Shown here: positions 53,039-61,548 of the stretch, one piece after another
How the letters are laid out: each line of letters opens with the position of its first letter
Numbering within the stretch: the stretch's first letter is position 1
From: JASLQO01 sp002327525
Lineage (GTDB): Bacteria; Pseudomonadota; Gammaproteobacteria; Pseudomonadales; Azotimanducaceae
Length of the DNA: 64,000 nucleotides
Direction of reading: 5' to 3'
Assembly: GCA_030744435.1 (NCBI GenBank)
Contig: JASLQO010000026.1
Location: 1 to 64,000 of the forward strand
Translations under genes and position numbers: made by a program
The notes under the pieces: generated by a model
Databases searched by the model: none
What the model saw: the letters and a program-made list of their open reading frames with translations, nothing else
Told to the model about the DNA's origin: nothing

Positions 53039-54214
53039 GTGAGCGAATTTCGCGGCGAAGTGCGGGCGTGGCTCGAAGAGAATTGTCCCGCCAGCATGCG
53101 TACACCGATGCCGGCGGATGAATACCCGGGCGGCGGACAGAAGATCCGATACAAGAATCCGGACACTAGGATCTGGATGGAACGCATGGCGCAGCGAGGT
53201 TTCACCGTACCGATGTGGCCGAAAGAGTACGGCGGCGGGGGGTTGTCGAAAGAGGAGAACCAGATTCTGCAGGAGGAGTTGAGGTGCATCAACGCGCGCC
53301 CCGCGCACGTTGGTATGGGCATCAGCATGATCGGTCCGGCCTTGCTCGAATACGGTACCGAGGAGCAGAAACAGGAGCATCTTCCGAAAATCGCTCGCGG
53401 CGATATCTGGTGGTGTCAGGGTTACAGTGAGCCGAATTCGGGATCTGATCTTGCGAGCCTGCGCACCTCGGCGGTGGAGGATGGTGACGAGTACATCATC
53501 AACGGTCAAAAAATCTGGACGTCCGGTGCTGATTATGCGGACTGGATCTTCTGTCTTGTGCGCACGGATCCGAATGCACCCAAGCATGAGGGCATTACTT
53601 TCATCCTGTTTTCGATGGACGATCCTGGTGTGTCCGTCAGACCCATCAAACTGATCAGCGGACTCTCGCCCTTCTGTGAAACCTTTTTCGACAACGTGCG
53701 GGCGTCCAAGGCGAACGTTCTCGGTGAGGTCAACAAGGGGTGGACCGTGGCCAAGCGATTGTTGCAGTACGAGCGCACCTCCATCGGCGGTATCGGCGGC
53801 GGCAGCCAGAAATCGGCCACGCTCGAGGAAATGGCCGAGGTCTACGTTGGCAAGGAGAGCAACAAACTCGCGGATCCGGCATTGCGCCGCGCGGTGCTCG
53901 GTCACCGAATGAACGACCGGGCGTTCGGGCTCACCATGAAACGCACGGTGGAAAACTCACAGGCAGGTATCGCACCGGGTGCGGAGTCGTCGATGTTCAA
54001 GTACTACGGCACCGAACAGAACAAAGGCCGCTTCGAACTGATGCTGGAGATGATGGGACCACGGGCGCTCGGCTGGGGGGACTCGCCGTTCGACGACCAG
54101 GAGCTCGAGACCACGCGTGGCTGGTTGCGATCCAAGGCCAACTCTATCGAAGGGGGTACGTCCGAGGTGCAGCTCAACATCATCGCGAAGCGTGTACTGG
54201 GAATGCCGGATTGA
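53039..54214 (+). CDS. acyl-CoA dehydrogenase
   Basis: A 391-residue ACAD, started at GTG 53039 with GAGGAAAG upstream. It has WWCQGYSEPNSGSDLASLRTSA, QKIWTSGADYADW and the C-terminal SIEGGTSEVQLNIIAKRVLGMP. The position of the common YEGT glutamate reads IEGGT, so a glutamate lies one residue from the usual place; whether it is the base cannot be decided by eye. It stands alone on its strand with the MFS gene downstream (22 bp). Likely a long-chain or branched acyl-CoA dehydrogenase of the FadE type. Confidence 0.92.
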   Translation: MSEFRGEVRAWLEENCPASMRTPMPADEYPGGGQKIRYKNPDTRIWMERMAQRGFTVPMWPKEYGGGGLSKEENQILQEELRCINARPAHVGMGISMIGPALLEYGTEEQKQEHLPKIARGDIWWCQGYSEPNSGSDLASLRTSAVEDGDEYIINGQKIWTSGADYADWIFCLVRTDPNAPKHEGITFILFSMDDPGVSVRPIKLISGLSPFCETFFDNVRASKANVLGEVNKGWTVAKRLLQYERTSIGGIGGGSQKSATLEEMAEVYVGKESNKLADPALRRAVLGHRMNDRAFGLTMKRTVENSQAGIAPGAESSMFKYYGTEQNKGRFELMLEMMGPRALGWGDSPFDDQELETTRGWLRSKANSIEGGTSEVQLNIIAKRVLGMPD

Positions 54215-54236
54215 TCCGCGCATAGTCAGCGTAACA

Positions 54237-55442
54237 GTGCAATCCAACGAATACCGATGGCTGGTGCTCGGCTACACACTGGTCATCCAGGCCGTGAGCG
54301 TCGGTATACTGGTCTACTGTTTCGCCCTGTTCGTGGTGCCCTGGCTCGAGGAGTTCTCCGCATCCCGGCGCGACGTCCTGCTCGCTATTTCGCTGCTGCA
54401 GCTGAGCACGGGGATATGGAGCCCGTTGGTCGGTCGGGCCATGGACCGCATGCCCATGCGCTTTCTGGTCTTGTCGGGTGTCGCGATGCTGATCGCCGGC
54501 CTGCTTCTGGCATCGGCCGCCACTGCCCTGTGGCAGATTCTGGCGATCTATGCCACCTGCTTCGCTCTCGCCATGGCATTGATGGGTACGCTGGCGGCGC
54601 AAACCCTCGTCACGAAATGGTTCGACGACAAACGGGGATTCGCCATCGGTATCTCGGCCACCGGCACCAATCTGGGTGGCATCGTGTTTCCGTGGGTAGC
54701 CGCGGGGTTGCTGCTCGACATCGGCTGGCGTGACACCTTCGTCTGGCTTGCTGCAACTGCGCTCGTTCTGGCGGGGCCCGCAAGTTGGTGGGTGCTGCGT
54801 CGTGAACCGGAACGAGCAGTGCCGGGTGTCGATAATCCGAGGAGTTCTCAAGGCTGGACGACCCGGGGCATCCTCGGCACGCGCGTGTTCTGGATACCGC
54901 TGATCTCCATCGTGCCACTCAACATCGCGTTCAGCGCCGTGCAGTTCAATATCGGCGCTTTCGCCGGCGATCTCGGCTTCGGCGGCGCGGCCGCGTCTCT
55001 GATCATGACCTGCTCGGTCATGATGGTAGTTGGGAAGTTTTTTTTCGGCGCTCTGGGCGATCGGTTCGACCACCGCGTTCTCTACTGGATATCGGCCGCC
55101 TTCATGATCAGTGGGTTGCTGCAGCTGCGGGGTCAGCCGGACTATTCCGTTACGCTTGCGGCCATCGTCTGCATCGGGCTTTCAGGTGGTGCCATACTGC
55201 CGATGTTTGCCCTCATCTTTGGCAGCCGCTTCGGGGTGGCATCGTTCGGCCGGGTCATGGGGCTTGCCATGCTGGGGGTTACAACCGGTGCTGTCGGCCC
55301 CATCATTGCGGGATGGATGTATGATGTCACCGGCAGCTACGATCTCGCCTTTCTCTGCAGTGCGCTGTTGTGCGTTCCAGGTGCCGCTCTGATGGCGTTT
55401 CTCCCGAAACCAGACGCGCTAGCGTCAGTTACTCCCCAATAA
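54237..55442 (+). CDS. MFS transporter (OFA or monocarboxylate-like)
   Basis: A 401-residue protein with twelve predicted helices. It begins YRWLVLGYTLVIQAVSVGILVYCFALFVVPW, then SRRDVLLAISLLQLSTGIWSPLVGRAMDR with the MFS loop 2-3 pattern. KWFDDKRGFAIGISATGTNLGG and the later GKFFFGALGDRFDHR fit the oxalate-formate antiporter/MCT branch. The start is GTG 54237 (22 bp after the ACAD stop). It probably takes up a monocarboxylate that enters the ACAD route; inferred from position only. Confidence 0.85.
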   Translation: MQSNEYRWLVLGYTLVIQAVSVGILVYCFALFVVPWLEEFSASRRDVLLAISLLQLSTGIWSPLVGRAMDRMPMRFLVLSGVAMLIAGLLLASAATALWQILAIYATCFALAMALMGTLAAQTLVTKWFDDKRGFAIGISATGTNLGGIVFPWVAAGLLLDIGWRDTFVWLAATALVLAGPASWWVLRREPERAVPGVDNPRSSQGWTTRGILGTRVFWIPLISIVPLNIAFSAVQFNIGAFAGDLGFGGAAASLIMTCSVMMVVGKFFFGALGDRFDHRVLYWISAAFMISGLLQLRGQPDYSVTLAAIVCIGLSGGAILPMFALIFGSRFGVASFGRVMGLAMLGVTTGAVGPIIAGWMYDVTGSYDLAFLCSALLCVPGAALMAFLPKPDALASVTPQ

Positions 55443-55700
55443 CCCGGTCTGGTAGTCTTCGACGTACTTGTTCACGGGCCAGGTCCGTCCAGTACCGAGG
55501 ATCTCACCCGTCGCCAGAGTAGATGATCCAGCCCCAGGGCTTCGCGATCACCGTATCTCGAAGGACACGCAGACGATTGTGGGGTGAGGGGCCATAGGCG
55601 AGATTGGCCTGGCGCTTGACGAGTGCGCTGGCCGCTGTGAGGTCCATCATTTGTGTATGAGAGAGCGTGCGATGTTGGTCAGCCGCTAGAAGTGGTCCTC
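55443..55700 (-). other. gap with a possible decayed small gene on the - strand
   Basis: The gap between the MFS gene and the broken metallo-beta-lactamase runs from 55443 to 55782. On the - strand a frame reads DLTAASALVKRQANLAYG, then VIAKPWGWIIYSGDG and stops, after which another frame continues WPVNKYVEDYQTG. The GWxxY stretch loosely recalls immunity-35-type proteins, but the match is too weak to name. The bases 55700-55782 hold only the ribosome site for the next gene. Confidence 0.2.
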
Positions 55701-55782
55701 GAGCTTCTGTGGTCGCGCATCGCGGGCCATTTATTCGATCATTGAGCCATTGTATTGTGTGTGCACGAGAAAAGGGGGAAAC

Positions 55783-56712
55783 ATGCGTATTGTGACAGGC
55801 ATTATGATTGCGACGATGTCGATCGCCGTCTGGGTGGACGACGTGATGACGATCGACGATTTCGCGGCGTTGGTGGGTTGGGACTTCGAGACGGCAGAAA
55901 TAGAGGCGCAGAAGCTGGGCGAGGGCTTCTACGTGTTTTTCGGTATCGGCGGGAACGTCGGGGTGAGCATCGGCGAGCAGGGCGTGCTGATCGTGGATGA
56001 TCAGTTTCCCCAGATGATCCCGAGGATCAAGGCGAAGATCCGTGAGCTCGGTGGCGGAGAAGTTGATTTCGCCATCAACACGCATTGGCATTTCGATCAC
56101 GCCGAGGGCAATCTGACACTGGGTCCGGAGGGCACGTGGCTCGTTTCCCAGGCGCGCTCACGCGCCATGATGGACGGGGAGCACATCATCAATGGCGTGG
56201 CGTTTAAGTATCGGCAGCAGGCCTATCCGCCGGAGGCGTGGCCAGTGATCACGTTCGATGATCGCATGCAGTTTCGCTTCAATGGTGAGCAGATAGACCT
56301 CGTCCACTTTGCACCGGCACACACCACCGGCGATGCGGGTGTCATCTTCCGCGGTTAGAACGCAGTGCACCTGGGTGATGTGTTCAACATGTCGAGCTAC
56401 CCGTTCATCGACGTCGACAGCGGCGGCGACCTCGATGGGATGATCCGATTCTGTTCGTCGGTGCTCGCCGAGATCAACGAGGAAACCCGCGTGATCCCCG
56501 GACACGGACAGGTGTCGGACTATCAGGGGCTGAAGGACTACATCACCATGCTAAAGACGGTGAGGGAACGTGTCGCGGAGTTGATAGGGGAAGGTGCCGA
56601 TCTGGATACGGTGGCCGGAGCACTGCCGACCGCCGAATTCGACGAGAAGTTTGGCGATCCCACCGCATTTCTGAATCGTGTGTACGCAAGCTTGTCGCGG
56701 GCGGGACGCTGA
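55783..56712 (+). pseudogene. metallo-beta-lactamase-fold hydrolase, split by an in-frame TAG
   Basis: From ATG 55783 (AAGGGGGAA upstream) the frame has 309 codons, broken by a single TAG at codon 192 (56356-56358). It reads GVIFRG, stop, then NAVHLGDVFN. Both sides are in the same frame. The metal site NTHWHFDHAEGN (H101, H103, D105, H106) lies in the first half; later ligands (H in HTTGD, HLGD) lie on both sides of the stop and RVIPGHGQVSDY contributes the last His. Cut at 191 residues, the protein lacks the C-terminal ligands. A CAG to TAG change is the simplest origin. Hydrophobic N-terminus may be a poor signal peptide. Confidence 0.85.
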
Positions 56713-56713
56713 C

Positions 56714-57493
56714 GTGCTGCGGGTGACGTTTCTACTACGCAAAAAAACAGACATGAGTCACGCGGAGTACTATCGGTACTGGCGGGAACAGCATGGACCT
56801 CTGGTGGCAAGCCACGCGCAGCGTCTGAACATACTTCGCTACGTGCAGGTGCATACACTACATGACGAGGGTGCCAACGAGGCGATGGCGAAGGCGCGCG
56901 GCGGCATGGAGCCGGTATATGACGGGGTTGCCGAGGTATGGTTCGAAAATCGCGAGTCGCTGCTCGCCACGTTCGAAAGCGAGCCCGGGCAGCGTGCGGC
57001 TGCCGAGCTCGTGGAAGACGAGGCGAAGTTCATCGATCTGGCACACTCACCGCTGTGGCTCTCACATGAGTACCCGCAGGTCAATCCGACACCCGAAAAC
57101 CTGGTTGCCCGGGAACGCTCCTCCATCGTGAAGCTGTACTTTCCGTTGCGCTGCAAGCCCGGGCAGGATGAGCACGAGGCGCAGACCTACTGGTATTCGA
57201 ACCACGGACCCATCATCCGACGACAGGCGGCCGGCTCCGGCATCTTGCGTTACGTGCAGGTGCACCGTGTGGAAGACGAGCTGGAGGCGGCATTGCGCGA
57301 GGCTCGCGGAACCGTGACGGAAGCGTACATGGGGCACGCGGAATTGTGGTTCGACCGGGCTGAGCTCGGCAATGCCACACCGGAGGGTGCCGCGGCCGGA
57401 CAGCGTGCCATCGAGGACGAGAGCAAATTCATCGACTTCGCCCGATCGTCGATGTGGCTGGCCAAGGAGCATGAGTTCGTCAATCACCTGTAG
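56714..57493 (+). CDS. EthD-domain protein, tandem duplication
   Basis: The 259-residue product has two EthD-like ferredoxin-fold domains, residues 1-125 and 135-259. Each has the pattern YWREQHGPLV / YWYSNHGPIIRR, NILRYVQVHTL / GILRYVQVHRV, and EAKFIDLAHSPLWLSHEY / ESKFIDFARSSMWLAKEH. The GTG start at 56714 is one base after the TAA/TGA of the broken lactamase. EthD is needed for ETBE degradation and EthD-like proteins often sit with monooxygenases, but their chemistry is poorly defined. Duplicate arms may form an internal dimer. Confidence 0.85.
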   Translation: MLRVTFLLRKKTDMSHAEYYRYWREQHGPLVASHAQRLNILRYVQVHTLHDEGANEAMAKARGGMEPVYDGVAEVWFENRESLLATFESEPGQRAAAELVEDEAKFIDLAHSPLWLSHEYPQVNPTPENLVARERSSIVKLYFPLRCKPGQDEHEAQTYWYSNHGPIIRRQAAGSGILRYVQVHRVEDELEAALREARGTVTEAYMGHAELWFDRAELGNATPEGAAAGQRAIEDESKFIDFARSSMWLAKEHEFVNHL

Positions 57494-57504
57494 GCGGCTG
57501 TCGC

Positions 57505-57810
57505 CTACCTTTCGATCGTGCAGCCGGTTCCGGGATGGTAGTAAGCAGCCGTATCGGAGATCAACAGTATCGAGGCTTCAACACCGTCGTGCTCTTCTGC
57601 CCAGCGCACGTCGATGGCGCCGGAATCGCTCAGGATGTCCAGATGGCAGTCCTCGAACGTTCGCGCACCGAGATAGATGCACGAGCAGATCTGTTTGGCG
57701 GCGTAGCCCGTGCCGACGTCCATCATGGGCTTCACCCACAGCCACACGACGGGGATGCTCGCTGCGATGAGCACGCCGATCGCGATGTTGATTTTTCGAA
57801 GAATACTCAC
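57505..57810 (-). CDS. small membrane-anchored protein of unknown function
   Basis: The 101-residue product has one N-terminal membrane helix (INIAIGVLIAASIPVVWLWV) followed by a Cys-containing domain (KQICSCIYLGARTFEDCHLDIL and GTGCTIER). It overlaps the serine hydrolase stop by four bases (ATGA), so the two are translationally coupled. The cysteines may form disulfides in the periplasm. A helper or anchor for the hydrolase is possible; I do not recognise the family. Confidence 0.6.
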   Translation of the reverse strand: MSILRKINIAIGVLIAASIPVVWLWVKPMMDVGTGYAAKQICSCIYLGARTFEDCHLDILSDSGAIDVRWAEEHDGVEASILLISDTAAYYHPGTGCTIER

Positions 57811-58955
57811 CGGCTCGGTCCGCTGGGTGAAAAAGCCTGGATCAGACGCTCGGTCATGGCCGTGGTGTCCTGCCAGGTCTCGGTGTGCTGCTCGCCGAGT
57901 CGTACGATGATCAGATCGCGTTTCGGCACCATGGCTACTATCTGCCCCTGTGCACCGTTCATCCAGAAGGTGCCGGTATCAACGGACAATGCAACACTCT
58001 GGTTGTCGGTGCGTGGTCCTGCCACCCAGAAGTGGGCGCCATAGGTGGCGTTATTCTCTGCGGGTGCGGGCGTGCGCGTGAAATCGACCCAGCCCTCCGG
58101 CAACAGACGCTGCCCGTCCCACATCCCGTCGCGCAGGTACAGATAGCCGAGACGGGCCCAGTCGCGTGCATTAGCCCAAACGAACACACCGCCAACGAAG
58201 TTGCCCGCCATGTCGAACTCGAGTTCCATGGACTCGATGCCGAGCGGGTGAAACAGCCTGCGGCGTACGAAATCCGCCACCTGGCGGCGTTCGGGTCCGG
58301 CGTGATGGGTGACCAGTGCGCCGAGGATGTTTGAGGTACCCGTGGAATACGCCCAGAAGCTGCCGGGCGCATGGATCAGTGGACGTTCGATGGCGGCGCG
58401 AGCGGTGTGCGTTGCAGACTCACCGAACAGCATGTCGGAGACGAACGAGATGGCGCCGCTGGAACTGTTGGCATTGTCGATGCCGCTGGTCATATTGAGC
58501 ATCTGGCGTAACGTAATCGCGCGCCTCGGATCGTCCTCACCCTGCCAGTCGGCGACGGGCACCGGTTGGTCCAGCGCGAGCACGCCATCGGCCACCAGAA
58601 GCCCGGTGATCGCGTTGGTCACACTTTTGGCCATGGACCAGGACATGAAGCGCGAATCGGGCCCGAATCCGGGTGCGTAGGTCTCGAGCACGATACGCCC
58701 ACCGCGAACGATAAGCAGTGCGCGCGTATCTGGGTGGCCCGCGGGCGGTTGGGGATCGAAGAGATTCGTCAATACCGTGCCAAGGGCATTGGCATCTACG
58801 TCAGCGGGCAGGGGTGCCTGCGGCCAGCTCCTCGTTGGCCATGGCGTGCCGGACGGGTGAGGTTGCAGCGGTGGTGCTGCAGCAGCAGGTACCTGGCTTA
58901 GCAGCAACAGGGCGCCGCAAAGGCCACGGGAGATGAAGTTCTGTAGTTGGCGCAT
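57807..58955 (-). CDS. serine hydrolase of the beta-lactamase class C/esterase family
   Basis: A 382-residue exported protein. The signal peptide is RGLCGALLLLSQVPAAAA. The catalytic SxxK is SMAK in SWSMAKSVTNA, near residue 130, and the tyrosine motif is YSTGTSN near 215. The final HxG/KTG-like region is HFWVAG near 310. Members are esterases or DD-peptidase-like enzymes (EstB, AmpC fold) more often than true lactamases. It is the upstream member of a two-gene unit with the small membrane protein. Natural substrate unknown; an ester or lactone is conceivable given the window. Confidence 0.9.
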   Translation of the reverse strand: MRQLQNFISRGLCGALLLLSQVPAAAAPPLQPHPSGTPWPTRSWPQAPLPADVDANALGTVLTNLFDPQPPAGHPDTRALLIVRGGRIVLETYAPGFGPDSRFMSWSMAKSVTNAITGLLVADGVLALDQPVPVADWQGEDDPRRAITLRQMLNMTSGIDNANSSSGAISFVSDMLFGESATHTARAAIERPLIHAPGSFWAYSTGTSNILGALVTHHAGPERRQVADFVRRRLFHPLGIESMELEFDMAGNFVGGVFVWANARDWARLGYLYLRDGMWDGQRLLPEGWVDFTRTPAPAENNATYGAHFWVAGPRTDNQSVALSVDTGTFWMNGAQGQIVAMVPKRDLIIVRLGEQHTETWQDTTAMTERLIQAFSPSGPSR

Positions 58956-59160
58956 GGGGCGTTGTTTTACCCATTCGCCGCCCGAGGTTCAATCCGAGGT
59001 GTACAGGCGTTTGAACAGCGCGTGCGCGATTGGCGATACGAGTGCTGAAGCCGCTTAGCCCTACGCGATGCGGCGGATGCCCGATTTGCCTGTTCTGCGC
59101 CTTCATGGAGATAGGACAGAACCGCGCCGCGAATGCGGATGAAGCGCAGGAATCTCATGA

Positions 59161-60093
59161 TCAGATCTCGTTGTTGCGGGTGCGCAAGTAGATGGCGCCG
59201 TATAGAAAGGCAGCGCCGATGACGATACCAATCCACATGTCGGAAGTGGCGAACAGGGCGAAGGTATCTCCCAGGCCGGTCGCGCGGCCGCTGGGCGCCT
59301 CATCGACGCTCACCTGAATAGCGGTGGGTATCGCCTTGAGACTGAGATGGTTGCCGATACCCTTGAACAGAACCCCGGTTCCGAAAGTGATGCGCTCGAG
59401 CATTCCGATCACGATGGGCATGAACACGGCCCACGCGAACGGGGCACGCGTGACGGCTGACGAAACCAGCAACAGCCAGGCGTAGATAGGCAGCGCCCAC
59501 AGGCCGTGCACGGCGAAGCCCGCGATCAGTTCCACGAGGCCTACGACGAGTCCTGAATTGCTCCAAAGGTTGCCGACTGTCAATGCGCCTCTGCCCGGCA
59601 CGAGAAAGGTCATCACGACGAACAGAAAGACATAGGTCGCCATGATCATCGCAATGGTGGCGACCGGCCCGATCCAGGCGATGGTCACGTATTTAGAGAG
59701 TACCGTCTCCGCATCACTTGCCGGGACCGACTTCCAGAACAGCACCGAGCGATCCTTGCGGTCGTCGAACAGCATGCCGAGCAGTGTGAAGAACGCGATG
59801 ATGAAGAACACGAACAGGAAGATCTCGGCAACGCCGTGACGGATCTTGTCGAGTCGATTGGCGAGTGCTGCTTCGGTGGGTATCTCTTCGCTGAGGGATT
59901 CGTCGATCAAGGCGGTGATGGAACCCCGGTGCCCCTCGTCATCGAGATCGAGGTTGATTTCGACTGTTCCCGCGATGGCGAGTGAGATCATGACGAACAC
60001 CACGATCACACCGAAAGTGATAACCGGACCCCAGCCGAGGGCGCCCTTGTGTTCGAGCCATTCCCGGGTGAGCAGCCCTTTCCATACGTTCAT
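59161..60093 (-). CDS. ABC-2 type transporter permease
   Basis: A 310-residue membrane protein. A basic N-terminus (LTREWLEHKG) leads to helix 1 at about 24-43, then five further helices and a large outer loop (residues 45-95) between helices 1 and 2. It has the layout of the permeases partnered with YtrA-regulated ABC ATPases. Its start overlaps the ATPase stop by four bases. The substrate is unknown; YtrBCDEF-like systems are linked to cell-envelope stress. The 205-bp gap between its stop and the serine hydrolase holds no supported gene. Confidence 0.88.
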   Translation of the reverse strand: MNVWKGLLTREWLEHKGALGWGPVITFGVIVVFVMISLAIAGTVEINLDLDDEGHRGSITALIDESLSEEIPTEAALANRLDKIRHGVAEIFLFVFFIIAFFTLLGMLFDDRKDRSVLFWKSVPASDAETVLSKYVTIAWIGPVATIAMIMATYVFLFVVMTFLVPGRGALTVGNLWSNSGLVVGLVELIAGFAVHGLWALPIYAWLLLVSSAVTRAPFAWAVFMPIVIGMLERITFGTGVLFKGIGNHLSLKAIPTAIQVSVDEAPSGRATGLGDTFALFATSDMWIGIVIGAAFLYGAIYLRTRNNEI

Positions 60094-60944
60094 AAGTGAT
60101 CTCCCACCAGCGCCACGAATATCTCGGGCAGATTGGGTGTGGCCACCTCCCCATGGCGTGCCAGGTCGTCTTGGTCCGCGCCTCGAAATAGCATCTCAGT
60201 GCCGTGCAGCGTGTGGCGTTCCGAGAGCGGCGCTAGAGCGCGCAGTGCCTGGGCGCCGGATTCGGAGGTTGTGACTTTGGCGAATTCCACGGCGAGTTGG
60301 TCGGTCGCGAGGTCGAGAATGTTGCGCCCGTGGTGGATAAACGTCACATCGGTCAGGATATGCTCGATCTCGCGTACCTCGTGTGTGGTCACCAGAATGG
60401 AGCGCTTCTCCTCGAAGTAGTCGTTGAGCACCGAATCGTAAAACTGTTGCCGGTACAGGATGTCGAGGCCGAGCGTTGGCTCATCGAGCACCAGCAGCTC
60501 TGTGTCGATGGCGAGCACCAAAGCCAGGTGCAGCTGCACGTTCATACCTTTTGAGAGCGTCAGGATCTTCTTGTCCAGACGCACCTCTGTTTTCTCGAGC
60601 GCCGCAACCGCGCTCGCGCGGTCGAACGACGGATTGACGTCGGCCATGAAGTCGAGCAGATGCGCAACTCTCATCCAGCGCGGGAGAATGCCCGTATCGG
60701 CGATATAAGCCGTGCGGCGCATCAGGTCGCGACGTTTCTTCTCCGGCCGGAGCCCCAGCACGGACAAATCGCCTGCATCGAGGTGGGCGAGGCCGAGGAT
60801 GCTCTTCAGCGCCGTCGTCTTGCCGGATCCGTTGGGCCCGATCAGGCCCACGATGCGGCCAGGTTCCACGGTGAGGTCGAAGGCGTCGAGGGCCGTGACG
60901 TCGCCGTATCGTTTGGTGAGTCCTCGTGCTTGCACCAGGCTCAT
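60090..60944 (-). CDS. ABC transporter ATP-binding protein
   Basis: The 284-residue ATPase starts at ATG 60944. Walker A is GPNGSGKTT near residue 38, the signature reads LSKGMNVQLHLAL (LSKGM in place of LSGGQ), Walker B is LLVLDEPTLGLD and the switch His is in VTTHEV. The C-terminal extension of about 60 residues (residues 220-284) is common in ABC-2 ATPases. It overlaps both neighbours by four bases: GntR upstream and permease downstream. It powers the permease at 59161. Confidence 0.93.
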   Translation of the reverse strand: MSLVQARGLTKRYGDVTALDAFDLTVEPGRIVGLIGPNGSGKTTALKSILGLAHLDAGDLSVLGLRPEKKRRDLMRRTAYIADTGILPRWMRVAHLLDFMADVNPSFDRASAVAALEKTEVRLDKKILTLSKGMNVQLHLALVLAIDTELLVLDEPTLGLDILYRQQFYDSVLNDYFEEKRSILVTTHEVREIEHILTDVTFIHHGRNILDLATDQLAVEFAKVTTSESGAQALRALAPLSERHTLHGTEMLFRGADQDDLARHGEVATPNLPEIFVALVGDHL

Positions 60945-61303
60945 GATCGATCTCCTATTTGCATGCTCAGCAGTTGTTCGGTATCCAGCTGCAGCGCGTG
61001 GATGCGCGCGAGCGTCTCTGGCCACTCTTCGTTCAGGAAGCGCTCGCGTTCTTGCGATAGCGCTGCCTGTTGTGCGCCTTGAGCCACGAACATGCCGAGT
61101 CCCCGTCGCTTTTCAAGCAGCCCTTCATCCACCAGCAACTGATAAGCCTTGGACACGGTGAGCGGGTTGATGCGCTCCTCGCTCGCTACCTGGCGCACTG
61201 ATGGCACGGCTTCGCCCTCCGCGATGAGACCGCCAAGAATCTGGGTCAGAACCAGATCTCTGAGTTGCAGGTAGATGGGTTCGTTGTCTTTCCAGTCGCC
61301 CAT
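60941..61303 (-). CDS. GntR-family regulator, YtrA subfamily
   Basis: The 120-residue protein is short, as the YtrA group is: a winged helix (YLQLRDLVLTQILGGLIAEGEAVPSVRQVASEERINPLTVSKAYQLL in pieces) with a wing of GLLEKRRGLGMFV, then a short C-terminal dimerisation segment of about 40 residues. It heads the operon with the ABC ATPase and permease, which it probably represses. A palindrome at 61334-61359, 30 bp before its start, is its likely operator. Confidence 0.9.
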   Translation of the reverse strand: MGDWKDNEPIYLQLRDLVLTQILGGLIAEGEAVPSVRQVASEERINPLTVSKAYQLLVDEGLLEKRRGLGMFVAQGAQQAALSQERERFLNEEWPETLARIHALQLDTEQLLSMQIGDRS

Positions 61304-61333
61304 TGTCTTATCCGATTTGCTGTACCGGTTAAG

Positions 61334-61359
61334 TAGTGTTGTATATAACTATAACACTA
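61334..61359. promoter_or_regulatory. inverted repeat, likely operator of the GntR/ABC operon
   Basis: The arms TAGTGTT (61334-61340) and AACACTA (61353-61359) are perfect complements across an AT-rich 12-bp spacer. It lies 31 bp upstream of the gntR start on the - strand. YtrA-type regulators bind palindromes before their own operon. The spacer TATATAA could also hold the -10 region. Confidence 0.6.
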
Positions 61360-61500
61360 AATCTCTAGCTGCCTACTCTTTTTTCAGGGCGAGAGATCGT
61401 AAACCCGCGATCAGGTGCACGGTCTGTGGGACGGTCAGTCATGGGCCAGACTTTGACGCGGAACTTCCTGGTCCGAATCTCGGTCTCCAAAAAGGGGGCG

Positions 61501-61530
61501 GGTACACTTTCGACCCAATTAAAGTGTACC
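61501..61530. repeat. hairpin with 10-bp perfect arms between the racemase-like gene and gntR
   Basis: GGTACACTTT (61501-61510) and AAAGTGTACC (61521-61530) flank a 10-base loop, with CCCC after the right arm and GGGGG before the left. On the - strand the stem follows the stop of the racemase-like gene (61549) by 19 bp and is succeeded by C5T5, so it can act as a terminator. The composition, with GGGGACAGGTACACTTT on the - strand, also recalls the short palindromes spread by REP-type tyrosine transposases. Confidence 0.5.
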
Positions 61531-61548
61531 TGTCCCCAATACTGGAGA

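Noticed and set aside
57807..58955. True beta-lactamase (AmpC)
   Set aside because: SxxK fold is present, but the expected YxN and KTG motifs are not clear, and the family is mostly esterases.
58967..59158. Possible small - strand gene after the ABC permease (ATG at 59158)
   Set aside because: Very basic, no family resemblance and no ribosome site; looks like chance reading in a 205-bp gap.
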